DNA of 64,000 nt, from NCBI RefSeq assembly GCF_014645615.1, contig NZ_BMMB01000002.1, positions 372,001 through 436,000 on the forward strand. Reading direction: 5' to 3'. The stretch is from Paenibacillus hunanensis. Its GTDB lineage: Bacteria; Bacillota; Bacilli; Paenibacillales; Paenibacillaceae. Below the pieces are notes generated by a model, which was given only the letters and a program-made list of their open reading frames with translations, was not told the DNA's origin and did not search any database. Below, piece by piece: positions 24,896 to 33,610 of the stretch (within the stretch, counting starts at the first letter, position 1; each line of letters starts with the position of its first letter). The position numbers were made by a program, and so were the translations under genes.

Positions 24896-26305
24896 ATGAA
24901 CGCAACCATTAATGAACATGTTATTCGCACACGCAACAAGCTACGCCGAGACACGCTCATTTCAGTACTGGATGAATTTGATGGGACGATCATGAAGCTT
25001 GACGAATCCAAGCGAGCGGAGAAATATCACAAAATGGCACAGACTGCGTTTTCCTTTTTTCGCGGGAGTGCGTATTTATTTTATTTTGATGCGACCCGAC
25101 ATTATTTTCCGTATCATACGCCGGATGATCGTCCAACCTGGATTCAAGGCGATCTGCACTTTGAGAATTTTGGTGCGTTCCGTAATGAATCCGGTGATAT
25201 CGTCTATGATGTGAATGATTTTGATGAAGGCTATGTAGGCTCGTATCTGTACGATGTGCTGCGCATGTCGGTGAGCATCGCGCTAGTCGGTCGACAGCTC
25301 GGTTATGATCGTGAGCAACAGCTTGCTGTACTGGAGCAATATGCGCGTACATACTACAAGCAGATTCGTCGCTTTGCTTCAGGTAAGGATAATCCTGCCA
25401 CCTTCCGAATGGATGAGGAGCACGCTAACGGTGCTATTCGTAAGCTGCTGCGCAAGCTGGAAAAGCGGCGACAGGGTCATTTTCTCGAAAAAGTAACGGC
25501 GGTGATGCAGACCGATCGAGTTTTCCTTGAAAATAGTGAGCTGGTCGTCCCTTCCACACAGGAGCAGCAGCTATTAGAGCAAGCCTGGGGAGATTATCAG
25601 CAGTCCCTGCTCTGCTGTGAGGATGATGTATCGCATTACAAAATCAAGGATATCGCTATCAAGCACGGCTCGGGCACCGCATCGATCGGACTGGATCGTT
25701 ATTATGTGCTGATCGAGGGCGGTACCCTCCAGCAAGGACAGGATGATATCGTGCTGGAGGTCAAAGAGGTTCGCGCACCTGTACCTGCTTATTTCCTTCC
25801 ATATAGCGAATCGTTCTGGCAAACCTTCGCTCATCAGGGCAAGCGTGTGACGACGACTCAGCAAGCGATGCATCATAAGGCAGACCCGTATCTCGGCTAT
25901 GTAACGCTCGAAGAACGCGATTTCTATGTGCGTGAGCGATCTCCTTATAAAAAACGGCTCAAGCTGGAAAATATCACGAGCCTCAGCGATATGCAAAAAA
26001 TCGTAGCCAGCATGGCAAGTCTGACCGCCAAAATGCATGCTCGCGCCGATTCTGACGTGAGTAGTGGCTTGCTGGACTATCATAGCGAGCGTGAAATCGC
26101 CCGTGCGATGGGCGATGAGCCAGATTCATTTGCACATCATATCTCACGCTGGGCTTACGGCTACGCCGATCAGGTGGAACGAGATTATGCACTGTTCTGT
26201 GAATGGACTGCGCCGTTACGCGCGACAGTGAATACATCTACAGTGAATGAATCTGCTAAGGTGAGTGAGTTGGTCGAGCAGCAGTCAGAGACAGAAGTGG
26301 AATAA
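24896..26305 (+). CDS. DUF2252 family protein
   Basis: The 469-residue protein matches DUF2252: KMAQTAFSFFRGSAYLFYFD (about 45-64), WIQGDLHFENFGAFRNESGDIVYDVNDFDEGYVGSYLYDVLRM (about 82-124), and later FLPYSESFWQTFAHQGKRVTTTQQ. The GDLHxENFG and DxNDFDE motifs resemble the catalytic and metal-binding loops of protein-kinase-like phosphotransferases, so a kinase-like fold is likely, but the substrate is unknown. AGGGGGA precedes the ATG. A terminator follows. Confidence 0.85.
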   Translation: MNATINEHVIRTRNKLRRDTLISVLDEFDGTIMKLDESKRAEKYHKMAQTAFSFFRGSAYLFYFDATRHYFPYHTPDDRPTWIQGDLHFENFGAFRNESGDIVYDVNDFDEGYVGSYLYDVLRMSVSIALVGRQLGYDREQQLAVLEQYARTYYKQIRRFASGKDNPATFRMDEEHANGAIRKLLRKLEKRRQGHFLEKVTAVMQTDRVFLENSELVVPSTQEQQLLEQAWGDYQQSLLCCEDDVSHYKIKDIAIKHGSGTASIGLDRYYVLIEGGTLQQGQDDIVLEVKEVRAPVPAYFLPYSESFWQTFAHQGKRVTTTQQAMHHKADPYLGYVTLEERDFYVRERSPYKKRLKLENITSLSDMQKIVASMASLTAKMHARADSDVSSGLLDYHSEREIARAMGDEPDSFAHHISRWAYGYADQVERDYALFCEWTAPLRATVNTSTVNESAKVSELVEQQSETEVE

Positions 26306-26352
26306 ATATGACATCGATCTGTTCACAGTGACTCTCAGATTTATCATTCATA

Positions 26353-26393
26353 CAAAAACAACTCCCGCTTCGTATGTGACGGGAGTTGTTTTG
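26353..26393 (+). terminator. Intrinsic terminator after the DUF2252 gene
   Basis: The stem AAAACAACTCCCG / CGGGAGTTGTTTTG has a 12-nt loop. A and T tracts on both sides allow either direction, so it may also serve the leftward amidohydrolase gene. Confidence 0.75.
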
Positions 26394-26477
26394 CTAGGTT
26401 AACCGTAGCCTCGGTGTATCTACTGGCATATGTGTTATTGATATGGTCTACTGTGTTTTCCTCGTGTCCAATTGGAA

Positions 26478-27854
26478 TCAGGAATACACCACACGACCCG
26501 CATCTGTAAATGTATATTGCTCAGCCAGGTACTCGCGACTTTGTAGCGCTAGCTTACGCACACGCTCCAGATCAACGCCTACGAGTTGACCATTACGCTT
26601 CACGGCACGTCCGGCAACGAATACATTTTCTACATTCGACGGTTGCGCAAACTGCACGACCGCGCCGATCGGATCGATCACAGGCAGCACATTCAGATCG
26701 GAGGTACGAATCATGATCAAGTCTGCTTCATGCCCCGGCTTCAATTGACCGATACGATGATCCAGCTTGAGCGCTCTTGCTCCAGCCGTTGTCGCCATCT
26801 CCAATGCCTGCGCCGCCTGTACATTCAGCTCACCGGGCATATTACCCGAAGCAATAATCTCCTCGTTCACACGTGCACGCTCTGCTTGTAGGGCAAACTT
26901 CATCTGCGTAAACATTTCTCCCGCAGTCGAGGTTACTACGTCTACGCCAAGAGCTGGCATTCCGCCCTGCTCCATAAAGAAGCCTGTCGCCGGATAACCG
27001 TGTCCCATCATCATCTCCACCTCAGGGGTTACCGATAACGAGGCTCCAGCATCTGCCAGCATACGGTATTCATCGGCAGACATTTTGTTACCATGCACCA
27101 TATTCAGATCCGAGCCAAGCAAGCCTGCTTCATACAATCGCGTTACCGAATGATCCGTAGCTCCCCAGTTACCAAAGCCAATATGCATTGAACAGACTGC
27201 ATCCAGCTCGCGTGCAATACCAATCTCCTTGACCGTTGTATCCCAGTGACTGAATTCTGGTCCTCGGATCGCTAGACCCAGTGTTAGCAGCTGATCGTTG
27301 GATGCAAAATACTGCTTTTTCACCCGATACACATCATCGGATAACACCAGTCGACTTTCTCGATTCCAATACTCGGTCTCTCCGTTTACCCCAAGCGCAA
27401 ATACCGCTCGCATCCCCGATTCCTGTAAGCCGCGAATCAGCTCATCCGTATGCTCGGGTGAATAGGGCATACTCCAATCGAGCAATGTGGTCACCCCGGA
27501 GTTAAGCGCTTCCAATGCACCTAGTAGATTGGCAATATAGCTATCCTCTGGACGCAACCGACTCCCCAGTCCCCCATAATATAGATTTTGCAAATAAACA
27601 GGTAACGACCAGTTCGTCCCTGCCGTACGCACAAGTGATTCCCATACATGACGATGCGTATCCACCAGCCCCGGCAGGATGATCATCTCTGTCGCATCGA
27701 TCGTCTCATAATCATGCTCTGATACGTGCAGATTCGGGCCGATCTGCTCAATGCGCGAGCCATCGATCAGCACATCGGCTTGCCGATAGCTGCCCAGCAC
27801 GCTGTCCATCGTTAATACCGTTCCATTTTTCAGAAGATAGCCTTTAGTTCTCAT
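26478..27854 (-). CDS. Amidohydrolase (TRZ/ATZ, cytosine-deaminase-like family)
   Basis: The 458-residue metal-dependent hydrolase has the family landmarks: DTHRHVWESLVR (HxH metal ligands), SMHIGFG and VHGNKMS (further His ligands), and LGVDVVTSTAGEMF (Asp). The C-terminal strand ADLIMIRTSDLNV packs with an N-terminal composite domain. Relatives deaminate or dechlorinate heterocycles or S-adenosylhomocysteine. The second ATG, at 27854, is used because AAGGAGG is 8 nt upstream of it. A decayed piece of the dispersed repeat sits just before the gene. Confidence 0.82.
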   Translation of the reverse strand: MRTKGYLLKNGTVLTMDSVLGSYRQADVLIDGSRIEQIGPNLHVSEHDYETIDATEMIILPGLVDTHRHVWESLVRTAGTNWSLPVYLQNLYYGGLGSRLRPEDSYIANLLGALEALNSGVTTLLDWSMPYSPEHTDELIRGLQESGMRAVFALGVNGETEYWNRESRLVLSDDVYRVKKQYFASNDQLLTLGLAIRGPEFSHWDTTVKEIGIARELDAVCSMHIGFGNWGATDHSVTRLYEAGLLGSDLNMVHGNKMSADEYRMLADAGASLSVTPEVEMMMGHGYPATGFFMEQGGMPALGVDVVTSTAGEMFTQMKFALQAERARVNEEIIASGNMPGELNVQAAQALEMATTAGARALKLDHRIGQLKPGHEADLIMIRTSDLNVLPVIDPIGAVVQFAQPSNVENVFVAGRAVKRNGQLVGVDLERVRKLALQSREYLAEQYTFTDAGRVVYS

Positions 27855-27899
27855 AAGATTTTCCTCCTTCATCATGTAAGAAATGTACGATATGTTGCT

Positions 27900-27954
27900 T
27901 CTCCAAAATCACTTGCTCATTGAACTGCGTGTTAGAAGAGCACTAACACTATAA
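27900..27954. repeat. Dispersed repeat, decayed right-half fragment
   Basis: It matches the CAAAAATCACTTTTTATTGAACTCCGTGTTAG...CTAACACT part of the full copies. The GTGTTAG / CTAACAC hairpin is intact with a different loop. Confidence 0.65.
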
Positions 27955-28082
27955 ATGGTATTTTTGGGATTTTCATGATATATAATACATTATATAAAAG
28001 TTATTTACAATCAAAAAGTTAGTTGAAAGAAATACTAGTAGGCGGTCTTATGTAATTTAGGTTGGGAGCTGACGCTACTTCT

Positions 28083-28127
28083 GATAAGGAATTAGGGAGT
28101 ATCCTCAGGTGGAGCCTCGGAATCTTT
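28083..28127. repeat. Dispersed repeat, decayed left-half fragment
   Basis: It matches the GATAAGGAATTAGGG...GGTGGAGCCTCGGAATCT part of the full copies, with several changes and no pairing partner nearby. Confidence 0.5.
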
Positions 28128-28321
28128 TAAAAAGATAAAAATGAAGATTGCTCCGCTCTGTGCTTCTTCCAACATGATAGTGATTACAAACCAATAGAGT
28201 ACGGCTCCACTGTATCGAATGACTCGAAGAGCAGTTTGAAGACATGCATCAGCAGCTTGAACGTGTTAGATACAACGTTGGATCGTATAGAGGAAATATA
28301 CTATTGGGAATGAATTAAAAT

Positions 28322-28361
28322 AGCCTCTTCGATGCAAACTGTACGTTGCATGGAAGAGGCT
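28322..28361 (-). terminator. Intrinsic terminator of ABC importer 1
   Basis: The stem AGCCTCTTC(G)ATGCAA / TTGCAT(G)GAAGAGGCT is followed on the minus strand by ATTTTAATT, 60 bp after the last permease gene. Confidence 0.75.
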
Positions 28362-28420
28362 TGTGTTTGTTCGTGGATTAGTGGAGAAGTAACAATAGAG
28401 AGAAAAATGGAGCGAACTGT

Positions 28421-29248
28421 TTATTTTACCGATCCACGAGTGACTCCACTGATGATCCACTTTTGGGCAAAGAGATAGATGATGATCATCGGCAGCATCG
28501 CCAGCAAGTAAGAAGCGAAGGCGAGATTGTAATCGGTGTTGAATTGTCCCTGGAAAATGTATTGTACGAGCGGCAAGGTGTACATGTTCTGATCGCTAAT
28601 GATAATGAGCGGTAGCAAAAAGTCATTGTACGTCGACAGGCAAACCAGAATCCCTACGGTTGCATTGATCGGTGCCATCAATGGGAAAATGATACGCCAG
28701 AATGTTCCCCATGTGCTCGCCCCATCGACTGTTGCGGCTTCCTCCAGCGCGACGGGAATGGAGCGAATATAGCCGACATAGACGAATACGTTAAAGGCAA
28801 GCGCATATACGGTATGCAAAATGGTCAAGCCGATCAGGTTGGTCATATGCAGGGATGCGGTCAGCTTTACGATCGGCAGCATAATGATTGGAAATGGAAT
28901 GAACATCGCGCTGACAAAGTAGAAATACAACCCTTTGAAAAATTTACTGCGCTGCATATTGCGTCCAATCGCATAAGCGACCATCGAGTTGGTCAGTAGC
29001 GTGAGCACCACTGTACCCGTTGTGACCAACACGCTATTGCGGAATGCTTGAAAGAAGTTGGTCACTTCAATCGCATTGGCGAAGTTATCGAAGCGCCAGT
29101 TCGTTGGCAATCCGAACAGCGATTGTGCCATCTGCTGTGGATCTTTTAGCGCAATGGTAAGCGCCATATAGAGTGGGAATAGAATGACGATCGTGCCGAG
29201 AGCAACGAGGATGTTGATCGGCCAATTGGTTTTCCGTGTATCCTGCAT
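28421..29248 (-). CDS. Carbohydrate ABC transporter permease (MalG type)
   Basis: The 275-residue protein has six membrane segments and the permease EAA loop at about 165-185 (EEAATVDGASTWGTFWRIIFPLMAP), which contacts the ATPase. The C-terminus WIISGVTRGSVKG-like (here SVK) is typical of MalG-type proteins. Its ATG overlaps the stop of the MalF-type gene (TAATG), so the two are probably translationally coupled. No ATPase gene is present, as is usual where a shared MsmX-type ATPase serves several importers. Confidence 0.9.
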   Translation of the reverse strand: MQDTRKTNWPINILVALGTIVILFPLYMALTIALKDPQQMAQSLFGLPTNWRFDNFANAIEVTNFFQAFRNSVLVTTGTVVLTLLTNSMVAYAIGRNMQRSKFFKGLYFYFVSAMFIPFPIIMLPIVKLTASLHMTNLIGLTILHTVYALAFNVFVYVGYIRSIPVALEEAATVDGASTWGTFWRIIFPLMAPINATVGILVCLSTYNDFLLPLIIISDQNMYTLPLVQYIFQGQFNTDYNLAFASYLLAMLPMIIIYLFAQKWIISGVTRGSVK

Positions 29249-30114
29249 TACATATCCATCTCCCTTCTCTGGAGGAAACGAATTTGAACAATGGAAATAA
29301 CGGCGATGACGATAAAGTAGATGACCGAGTTCGCCGATTGATACGCGAACTCGCCGCCTTCAAAACCACCCGTATAGATGAGGAACGAGATCGATTGGGT
29401 GGCACGACCGGGCCCGCCATTGGTCAGGGCAACGATCTGGTCGAACACCATGAGCGCATTTTTCATCGCCAATACCATATTGATCGTGAAAAACGGGGCG
29501 ATCAGCGGAAACGTAATGCTCCAGAATTCGCGCCATTTGCTAGCACCGTCAAGGCTGGAGGCTTCATACACATCGCTCGGGATCGTCTGCAAGCCTGCCA
29601 GATACAGAATCGTATTCAGAGCAATACCCTGCCAGACGGCAACGATCACGACACCGACCCATGCCAGACTTTCATTACCGAGAATGTTAGTCGACAGCGA
29701 TTGAATGCCCAGCGTCTGTCCCCAGACGGTAAACACGTTGGAGAACAGGTAGTTGAATATGTAACCAACGATCAATACGCTCAAAATATTCGGCAGAAAA
29801 TAAATACCACGGAAAAAGTTACGGAGTCGAATACTGGCATTCAGCCCGAGTGCGATCAGCAGACTGAAAATATTGACCAAGATCGTTACTACGACAGCAA
29901 ACTTGATCGTAAACCAGTAGGCATCGCCGACCACATTGTCGGTAAACAGGTTCACATAGTTGCGCAAGCCGATAAAATCATACGTTTTACCAAAGCCGTT
30001 GTAATTGGTGAAGGAGTAATACACACCTTGAATGGCTGGCAGTGTTAGAAATAAGAAAAACAGCAGTACGGCGGGAATGGTCATCCAGTAGAAGGTGTAC
30101 ATGCGTTTGGACAT
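29248..30114 (-). CDS. Carbohydrate ABC transporter permease (MalF type)
   Basis: The 288-residue protein has six membrane segments. The EAA loop VYEASSLDGASKWREFWSITFPLIAPF lies at about 185-212, and the typical MalF-type passage ALTNGGPGRATQSISFLIY follows it. It pairs with the overlapping MalG-type protein to form the membrane channel. AAAGGAGC precedes the ATG. The solute-binding-protein gene lies 780 bp upstream, separated by a copy of the dispersed repeat. Confidence 0.9.
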   Translation of the reverse strand: MSKRMYTFYWMTIPAVLLFFLFLTLPAIQGVYYSFTNYNGFGKTYDFIGLRNYVNLFTDNVVGDAYWFTIKFAVVVTILVNIFSLLIALGLNASIRLRNFFRGIYFLPNILSVLIVGYIFNYLFSNVFTVWGQTLGIQSLSTNILGNESLAWVGVVIVAVWQGIALNTILYLAGLQTIPSDVYEASSLDGASKWREFWSITFPLIAPFFTINMVLAMKNALMVFDQIVALTNGGPGRATQSISFLIYTGGFEGGEFAYQSANSVIYFIVIAVISIVQIRFLQRREMDM

Positions 30115-30894
30115 CGGGATGGCTCCTTTCTTACTGTGAGTGGACGCTTAATTTTTTACAGGTGCGTGGGAAGGCACTTTTCTTAAAGCAGCGTTGCTGA
30201 GAGACTGGGTTGCTGGGATGGGCACCACTTCGGCAAGGAATAAGGGAACGGACTCGGTGGAGCCGCGGGAATCTACCGGATTAGGAATGAATGTAGATTC
30301 CCGCCCCTCCAAAGCTGTAAGATATTTTGCTACGCAAAAATCACTTTTTATTGAACTCCGTGTTAGGAAATCACTAACACTGTAAGTCGTCCTTTTCCCT
30401 TATTTCCTTGCCTTCGTTCTGTGCTGCTCGCTGCATGTTTGCTTGTACATTTGAGAAAGCAATAGTCGTTGAAAAAGTGGACTCTAACCAAGTAGGCTCT
30501 TAGCGAACGTTTGTCTGATGCATCATTTGTAAAAGAGGTTAAGCTTCTTGTGGTGGGTGTAGCAGTTGGAAGAGCATGATGAATATGCGAATAGTATCAC
30601 TTGGCGCTTTGGTTTATTTTTGAGATATGAATATATTTTGGAGGCGTTAGCTCTGAGCATGTTCGGGAACATAGTACATGTTGGCGTGTTGCTCGATGCC
30701 ACCGCTACTTATGAATTAGTTACCGCATGTGCTGTTTCATGGCTCATATGAATGTAGTGGTTAGGTTGAGTCGTTTAATTTTGATGACCTTTATGCTAGA
30801 ACAAAGGTACGTTTAAAGGTGTATTTATAGATACAGGTATTTTGAATTCACTTGAACTGTGCTTGTAGCTCTTATATTAACTCACATCTCGCCC
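30115..30894. other. Long gap inside the ABC importer 1 locus
   Basis: These 780 bp between the solute-binding-protein gene and the permease genes hold the dispersed repeat at 30232-30412 and otherwise no supported gene. A 61-codon plus-strand frame at 30566-30751 lacks a convincing ribosome site. Confidence 0.6.
30232..30412. repeat. Dispersed hairpin-rich repeat, copy 2 (full length)
   Basis: The outer arms GGCAAGGAATAAGGGA and TCCCTTATTTCCTTGCC pair as in copy 1, with matching changes on both sides. The inner GCGGGAATCTAC stem, TTTTGC-TAC-GCAAAA hairpin and GTGTTAG-N7-CTAACAC hairpin are all kept. It lies between the solute-binding protein and permease genes. Confidence 0.8.
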
Positions 30895-32130
30895 TTAACT
30901 GGCTCGGCGGGCGGCTACTTTGTTCCATTCTTTGTCGAGGGTGCTCAGGAAGCCGTTGATGTCTTTGTTTTGTAAAAAGGCTTGGACGGTTGGGTTGAGT
31001 TGGACGGCGCTTGGGATGTAGTGGTCGACGAAGTCGACGATTTTGCCCTGTTCGAAATAGGGCAGTAGTCCGGATACGCTGTCGTCTTTTTGTTGTACGC
31101 CATCGACGGCGGAGAACAGGTTTTGTTGGTCGATGTATTGCTGGCTATTTTCGGGCTCTAGCAGGAAGGATAGGAATTGCTTGGCTTCCTCTGGATGCTC
31201 GGTTTGGGCGGAGATCGCGAGCAAGGTATCGACGCCGGCGGTGAGCTTGGTTTGGGATTCGTCATTGCTTGCTGGCAATGGGAAGAAGCCTAGCTTGATA
31301 TCCGGGTTGACTTTACGAATCTCGGAGATTGCCCAGCTGCCTTGAATGTACATCGCGGCTTGTCCGTTGCCGAATGCGCGGTTACCGTCGGAATAGCCTT
31401 TACCGAAGTTATCGCTATGTCCGTAGTTGAGCAGCTCCAGCTGCTTTTTGGCGACCTCCTGATAGGCTGCCTGGAAAGTCGTTTTGTTCTCGCGGCGCTC
31501 TTTGTAAAAGTCGATGCCAACGAGTGAGCCGCCCATATCGTTAAATGGCAGATTGCTTTGCCAGTCGTCTTTGTACGTAAAATAGAAGGGGATCACGCCT
31601 GCGTCTTTGGCTTTTTGTGCGGTCGCAATCAGTTCATCCCATGTTTTTGGAACGGACAGATGGAGCTTTTCAAAGATCGCCTTGTTATAAATGATACCGC
31701 TTGCATTAAGCGCAAATGGAACGCCTGTGACCTCCTGCATGCCTGTCACATCATTAAGCATCTGCACGTATTGCGGATTCACCTTTTTCAATAATGGATC
31801 ATTGGTCAGATTGAGGAAAATTCCACTCTGTGCCAGCAAGGAATATGTATCTGTTGCGCCCATACCGATGATGTCTGGCACGGCATTTTTAACGACACGC
31901 GTCTTGAGCACGGTCTCTGCATCCGGCGGATTTACCTGACTGACTCGAATATTCGGATGCTCCTTGTTGAACTTGGCAATCAATTCATCGAAGCTTGCTT
32001 TTGCTTCCGGCTTGTTCTGGAAAAATTCAAGCTGTACTACATTGCTGCCATTGGTGCTGCCGCCTGTGCATGCTGTCAAAATCAGGACAAGCAGTACGGT
32101 CACCATACCTGCACTTCCCCATTTTCTCAT
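30895..32130 (-). CDS. Sugar-binding lipoprotein of ABC importer 1
   Basis: The 411-residue extracellular solute-binding protein (family 1) begins MRKWGSAGM, with lipobox LILTAC and Cys21 as the lipidation site. Typical features follow: VVQLEFFQNKPEAKASFDELIAKFNKEHPNI, DIIGMGATDTYSLLAQSG, GVPFALNASGIIYNKAIFEKL and AAMYIQGSWAISEI. It delivers a sugar to the two permeases downstream. The ATG at 32130 is used because GAAAGGGATG precedes it. The longer frame would bury the signal peptide. Confidence 0.88.
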   Translation of the reverse strand: MRKWGSAGMVTVLLVLILTACTGGSTNGSNVVQLEFFQNKPEAKASFDELIAKFNKEHPNIRVSQVNPPDAETVLKTRVVKNAVPDIIGMGATDTYSLLAQSGIFLNLTNDPLLKKVNPQYVQMLNDVTGMQEVTGVPFALNASGIIYNKAIFEKLHLSVPKTWDELIATAQKAKDAGVIPFYFTYKDDWQSNLPFNDMGGSLVGIDFYKERRENKTTFQAAYQEVAKKQLELLNYGHSDNFGKGYSDGNRAFGNGQAAMYIQGSWAISEIRKVNPDIKLGFFPLPASNDESQTKLTAGVDTLLAISAQTEHPEEAKQFLSFLLEPENSQQYIDQQNLFSAVDGVQQKDDSVSGLLPYFEQGKIVDFVDHYIPSAVQLNPTVQAFLQNKDINGFLSTLDKEWNKVAARRAS

Positions 32131-32763
32131 GCGATCATCCCTTTCAAGATTAATGGATGGAGCGATACGAACGAATGTGTCAGGGCTGTATCCTTCATTT
32201 GCCATTCGTCTCACTCGATGCTTGGTCATAAGCTGAGCAGGCTTGGAATTACAGCTGCTCTTATTTACAGTGGCGATTGAATATTACGATAAACCTCTTG
32301 TGAAGCGCTTACAATAAGCACGAAGTCGGAAAAAGCTGGATGAATCGGATGATTTTATTACTTTTGTGCATTTTAAGCAGTTCTCTTTTCCCATACATCC
32401 ATTACCCTATCGGATGCTATCTAAACTGCTTTATGCCCTGTTTTTTTTGGGGTTTTGCCAATCCTCACTTAGCCGCAGAGGGGATTCCATTTTTCAATAT
32501 CCTCTGATTCGATGCACCTATTTATCCTTTTTTTAATCGGATACGATTTAATTGTAGGGCTTATAAGAAGCTCACAGGCAATTTATTCCGCGCTGAGTTA
32601 GGCTGGCTGTTGCACTTGCCGAATCAAGCTAGAAGCAACGGAATAGTGTACGTCCGAGACTGACTTCTGCTATATTCCTCGGCTTGCCACGTAACGGTAT
32701 TGCGGTAACGAGATCAGGTGGTAAGATGAACAGGAGACAGATTGATCGAAAGGGGGATTCCAT
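32131..32763. other. Divergent intergenic region upstream of ABC importer 1
   Basis: These 633 bp contain a 17-bp near-palindrome TTGTGAAGCGCTTACAA at 32298-32314, about 170 bp before the binding-protein start. It resembles LacI/CcpA-type operators but does not fit the cre consensus well. No gene is supported here. Confidence 0.4.
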
Positions 32764-33066
32764 ATGCTACACCCGATTCATCCGCTTGTGTACGCTGGAC
32801 TAAGTGCTGGCTTAGTCCTGTATTTACTGGGACTATTGCTCGCCTATTTTTTAGCTAGACCACGCTTTTTACGTTTTTTACCGGGGCTGCTTGGTCTGGT
32901 TGCCAGTCTGGTGCTGCTTTATATGGATGTGTATACCAAGCAAGGGGTATGGCAGGGCATTGCAGCCTTTTCGCTGGCATTGATCGCAATGTGCCTGATT
33001 GGACTGGTATTGCTGATGTTCCAGCTTTTTTACCAGCTATCTCGTGAACGTAGCGGCGGCAATTGA
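32764..33066 (+). CDS. Small three-helix membrane protein
   Basis: The 100-residue protein has three membrane segments (about 10-32, 38-58 and 66-90) and a basic C-terminus (YQLSRERSGGN). GAAAGGGGGATT precedes the ATG. A second small membrane protein follows in the same direction, and the two share a PGLLG(L/V)...SL.LLY-like core, so they may be paralogues. They recall YesK-like proteins, and the function is unknown. Confidence 0.6.
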   Translation: MLHPIHPLVYAGLSAGLVLYLLGLLLAYFLARPRFLRFLPGLLGLVASLVLLYMDVYTKQGVWQGIAAFSLALIAMCLIGLVLLMFQLFYQLSRERSGGN

Positions 33067-33175
33067 TGATCACAGCATCATGCGCCATGGGATCAATCCG
33101 ATGATAGGAATGGATGTTGCCGAACATCGATGGTGCAGATCGATAAGACAAAAGATAGACAGAGGAGGTATAGGT

Positions 33176-33451
33176 ATGGGATTGCTTGGCATTGGTGGTG
33201 CAACGGGCATTGTACTACTACTGGTTAGTATCGTACTCACGCGGCGTAATCGAGACTCGCGTACGATTCAGTTTATCCCTGGATTGATCGGTGTTCTGCT
33301 AGGGGCACTGATGATGATCTATAGTCTGTTTCAAGCCGGCTGGACGGGTCTGGGTTATTTGATCGTATCAATTGTTATTATTCTGGGCGCGCTGGCTGTC
33401 TTGTTCATTATGCTTGTGGTTGGGCCACGGATTGCAGGACAGCGGCGTTAA
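33176..33451 (+). CDS. Small three-helix membrane protein (YesK-like)
   Basis: The 91-residue protein has three membrane segments (GIGGATGIVLLLVSIVLT, FIPGLIGVLLGALMMIYSLF and LIVSIVIILGALAVLFIMLVV) with a basic loop NRDSRT after the first. GAGGAGG lies before the ATG at 33176. The frame is open further upstream but without a ribosome site. It lies 110 bp after the previous small membrane gene and ends in a terminator. Confidence 0.65.
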   Translation: MGLLGIGGATGIVLLLVSIVLTRRNRDSRTIQFIPGLIGVLLGALMMIYSLFQAGWTGLGYLIVSIVIILGALAVLFIMLVVGPRIAGQRR

Positions 33452-33501
33452 TCGAAGATGTTCTGCGTATACGGTAAATGTCCTGTTACTAATATAGCGT
33501 C

Positions 33502-33550
33502 AAAAAAAGCCTGTCCTTTTTCGCATCATGCGAATCAGGACAGGCTTTTT
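33502..33550. terminator. Bidirectional terminator between convergent genes
   Basis: The stem AAAAAGCCTGTCCT / AGGACAGGCTTTTT has an inner TTCGCA-TCA-TGCGAA extension. It serves the YesK-like gene on the left and the diguanylate cyclase gene on the right. Confidence 0.85.
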
Positions 33551-33610
33551 GATACGACTATGAATGAGCTGCTTGCATCAGACGAAATCAGTATCCCGCC
33601 ATGCCAGCCT

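Larger units (their letters stand above)
27855..28420. other. Intergenic region with decayed repeat pieces and a terminator
   Basis: Between the amidohydrolase and ABC importer 1, a right-half fragment of the dispersed repeat (27900-27954) and a left-half fragment (28083-28127) occur in swapped order. They are followed by the terminator at 28322-28361. No gene is supported. Confidence 0.6.

Noticed and set aside
30566..30751. Plus-strand 61-codon ORF between importer genes
   Set aside because: There is no convincing ribosome site, no recognisable domain and no coding bias. It probably opens by chance.
32298..32314. CcpA cre site upstream of ABC importer 1
   Set aside because: TTGTGAAGCGCTTACAA is a near-palindrome, but each strand fits only half of the cre consensus. 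It is noted as a possible LacI-type site within the intergenic entry rather than called as cre.
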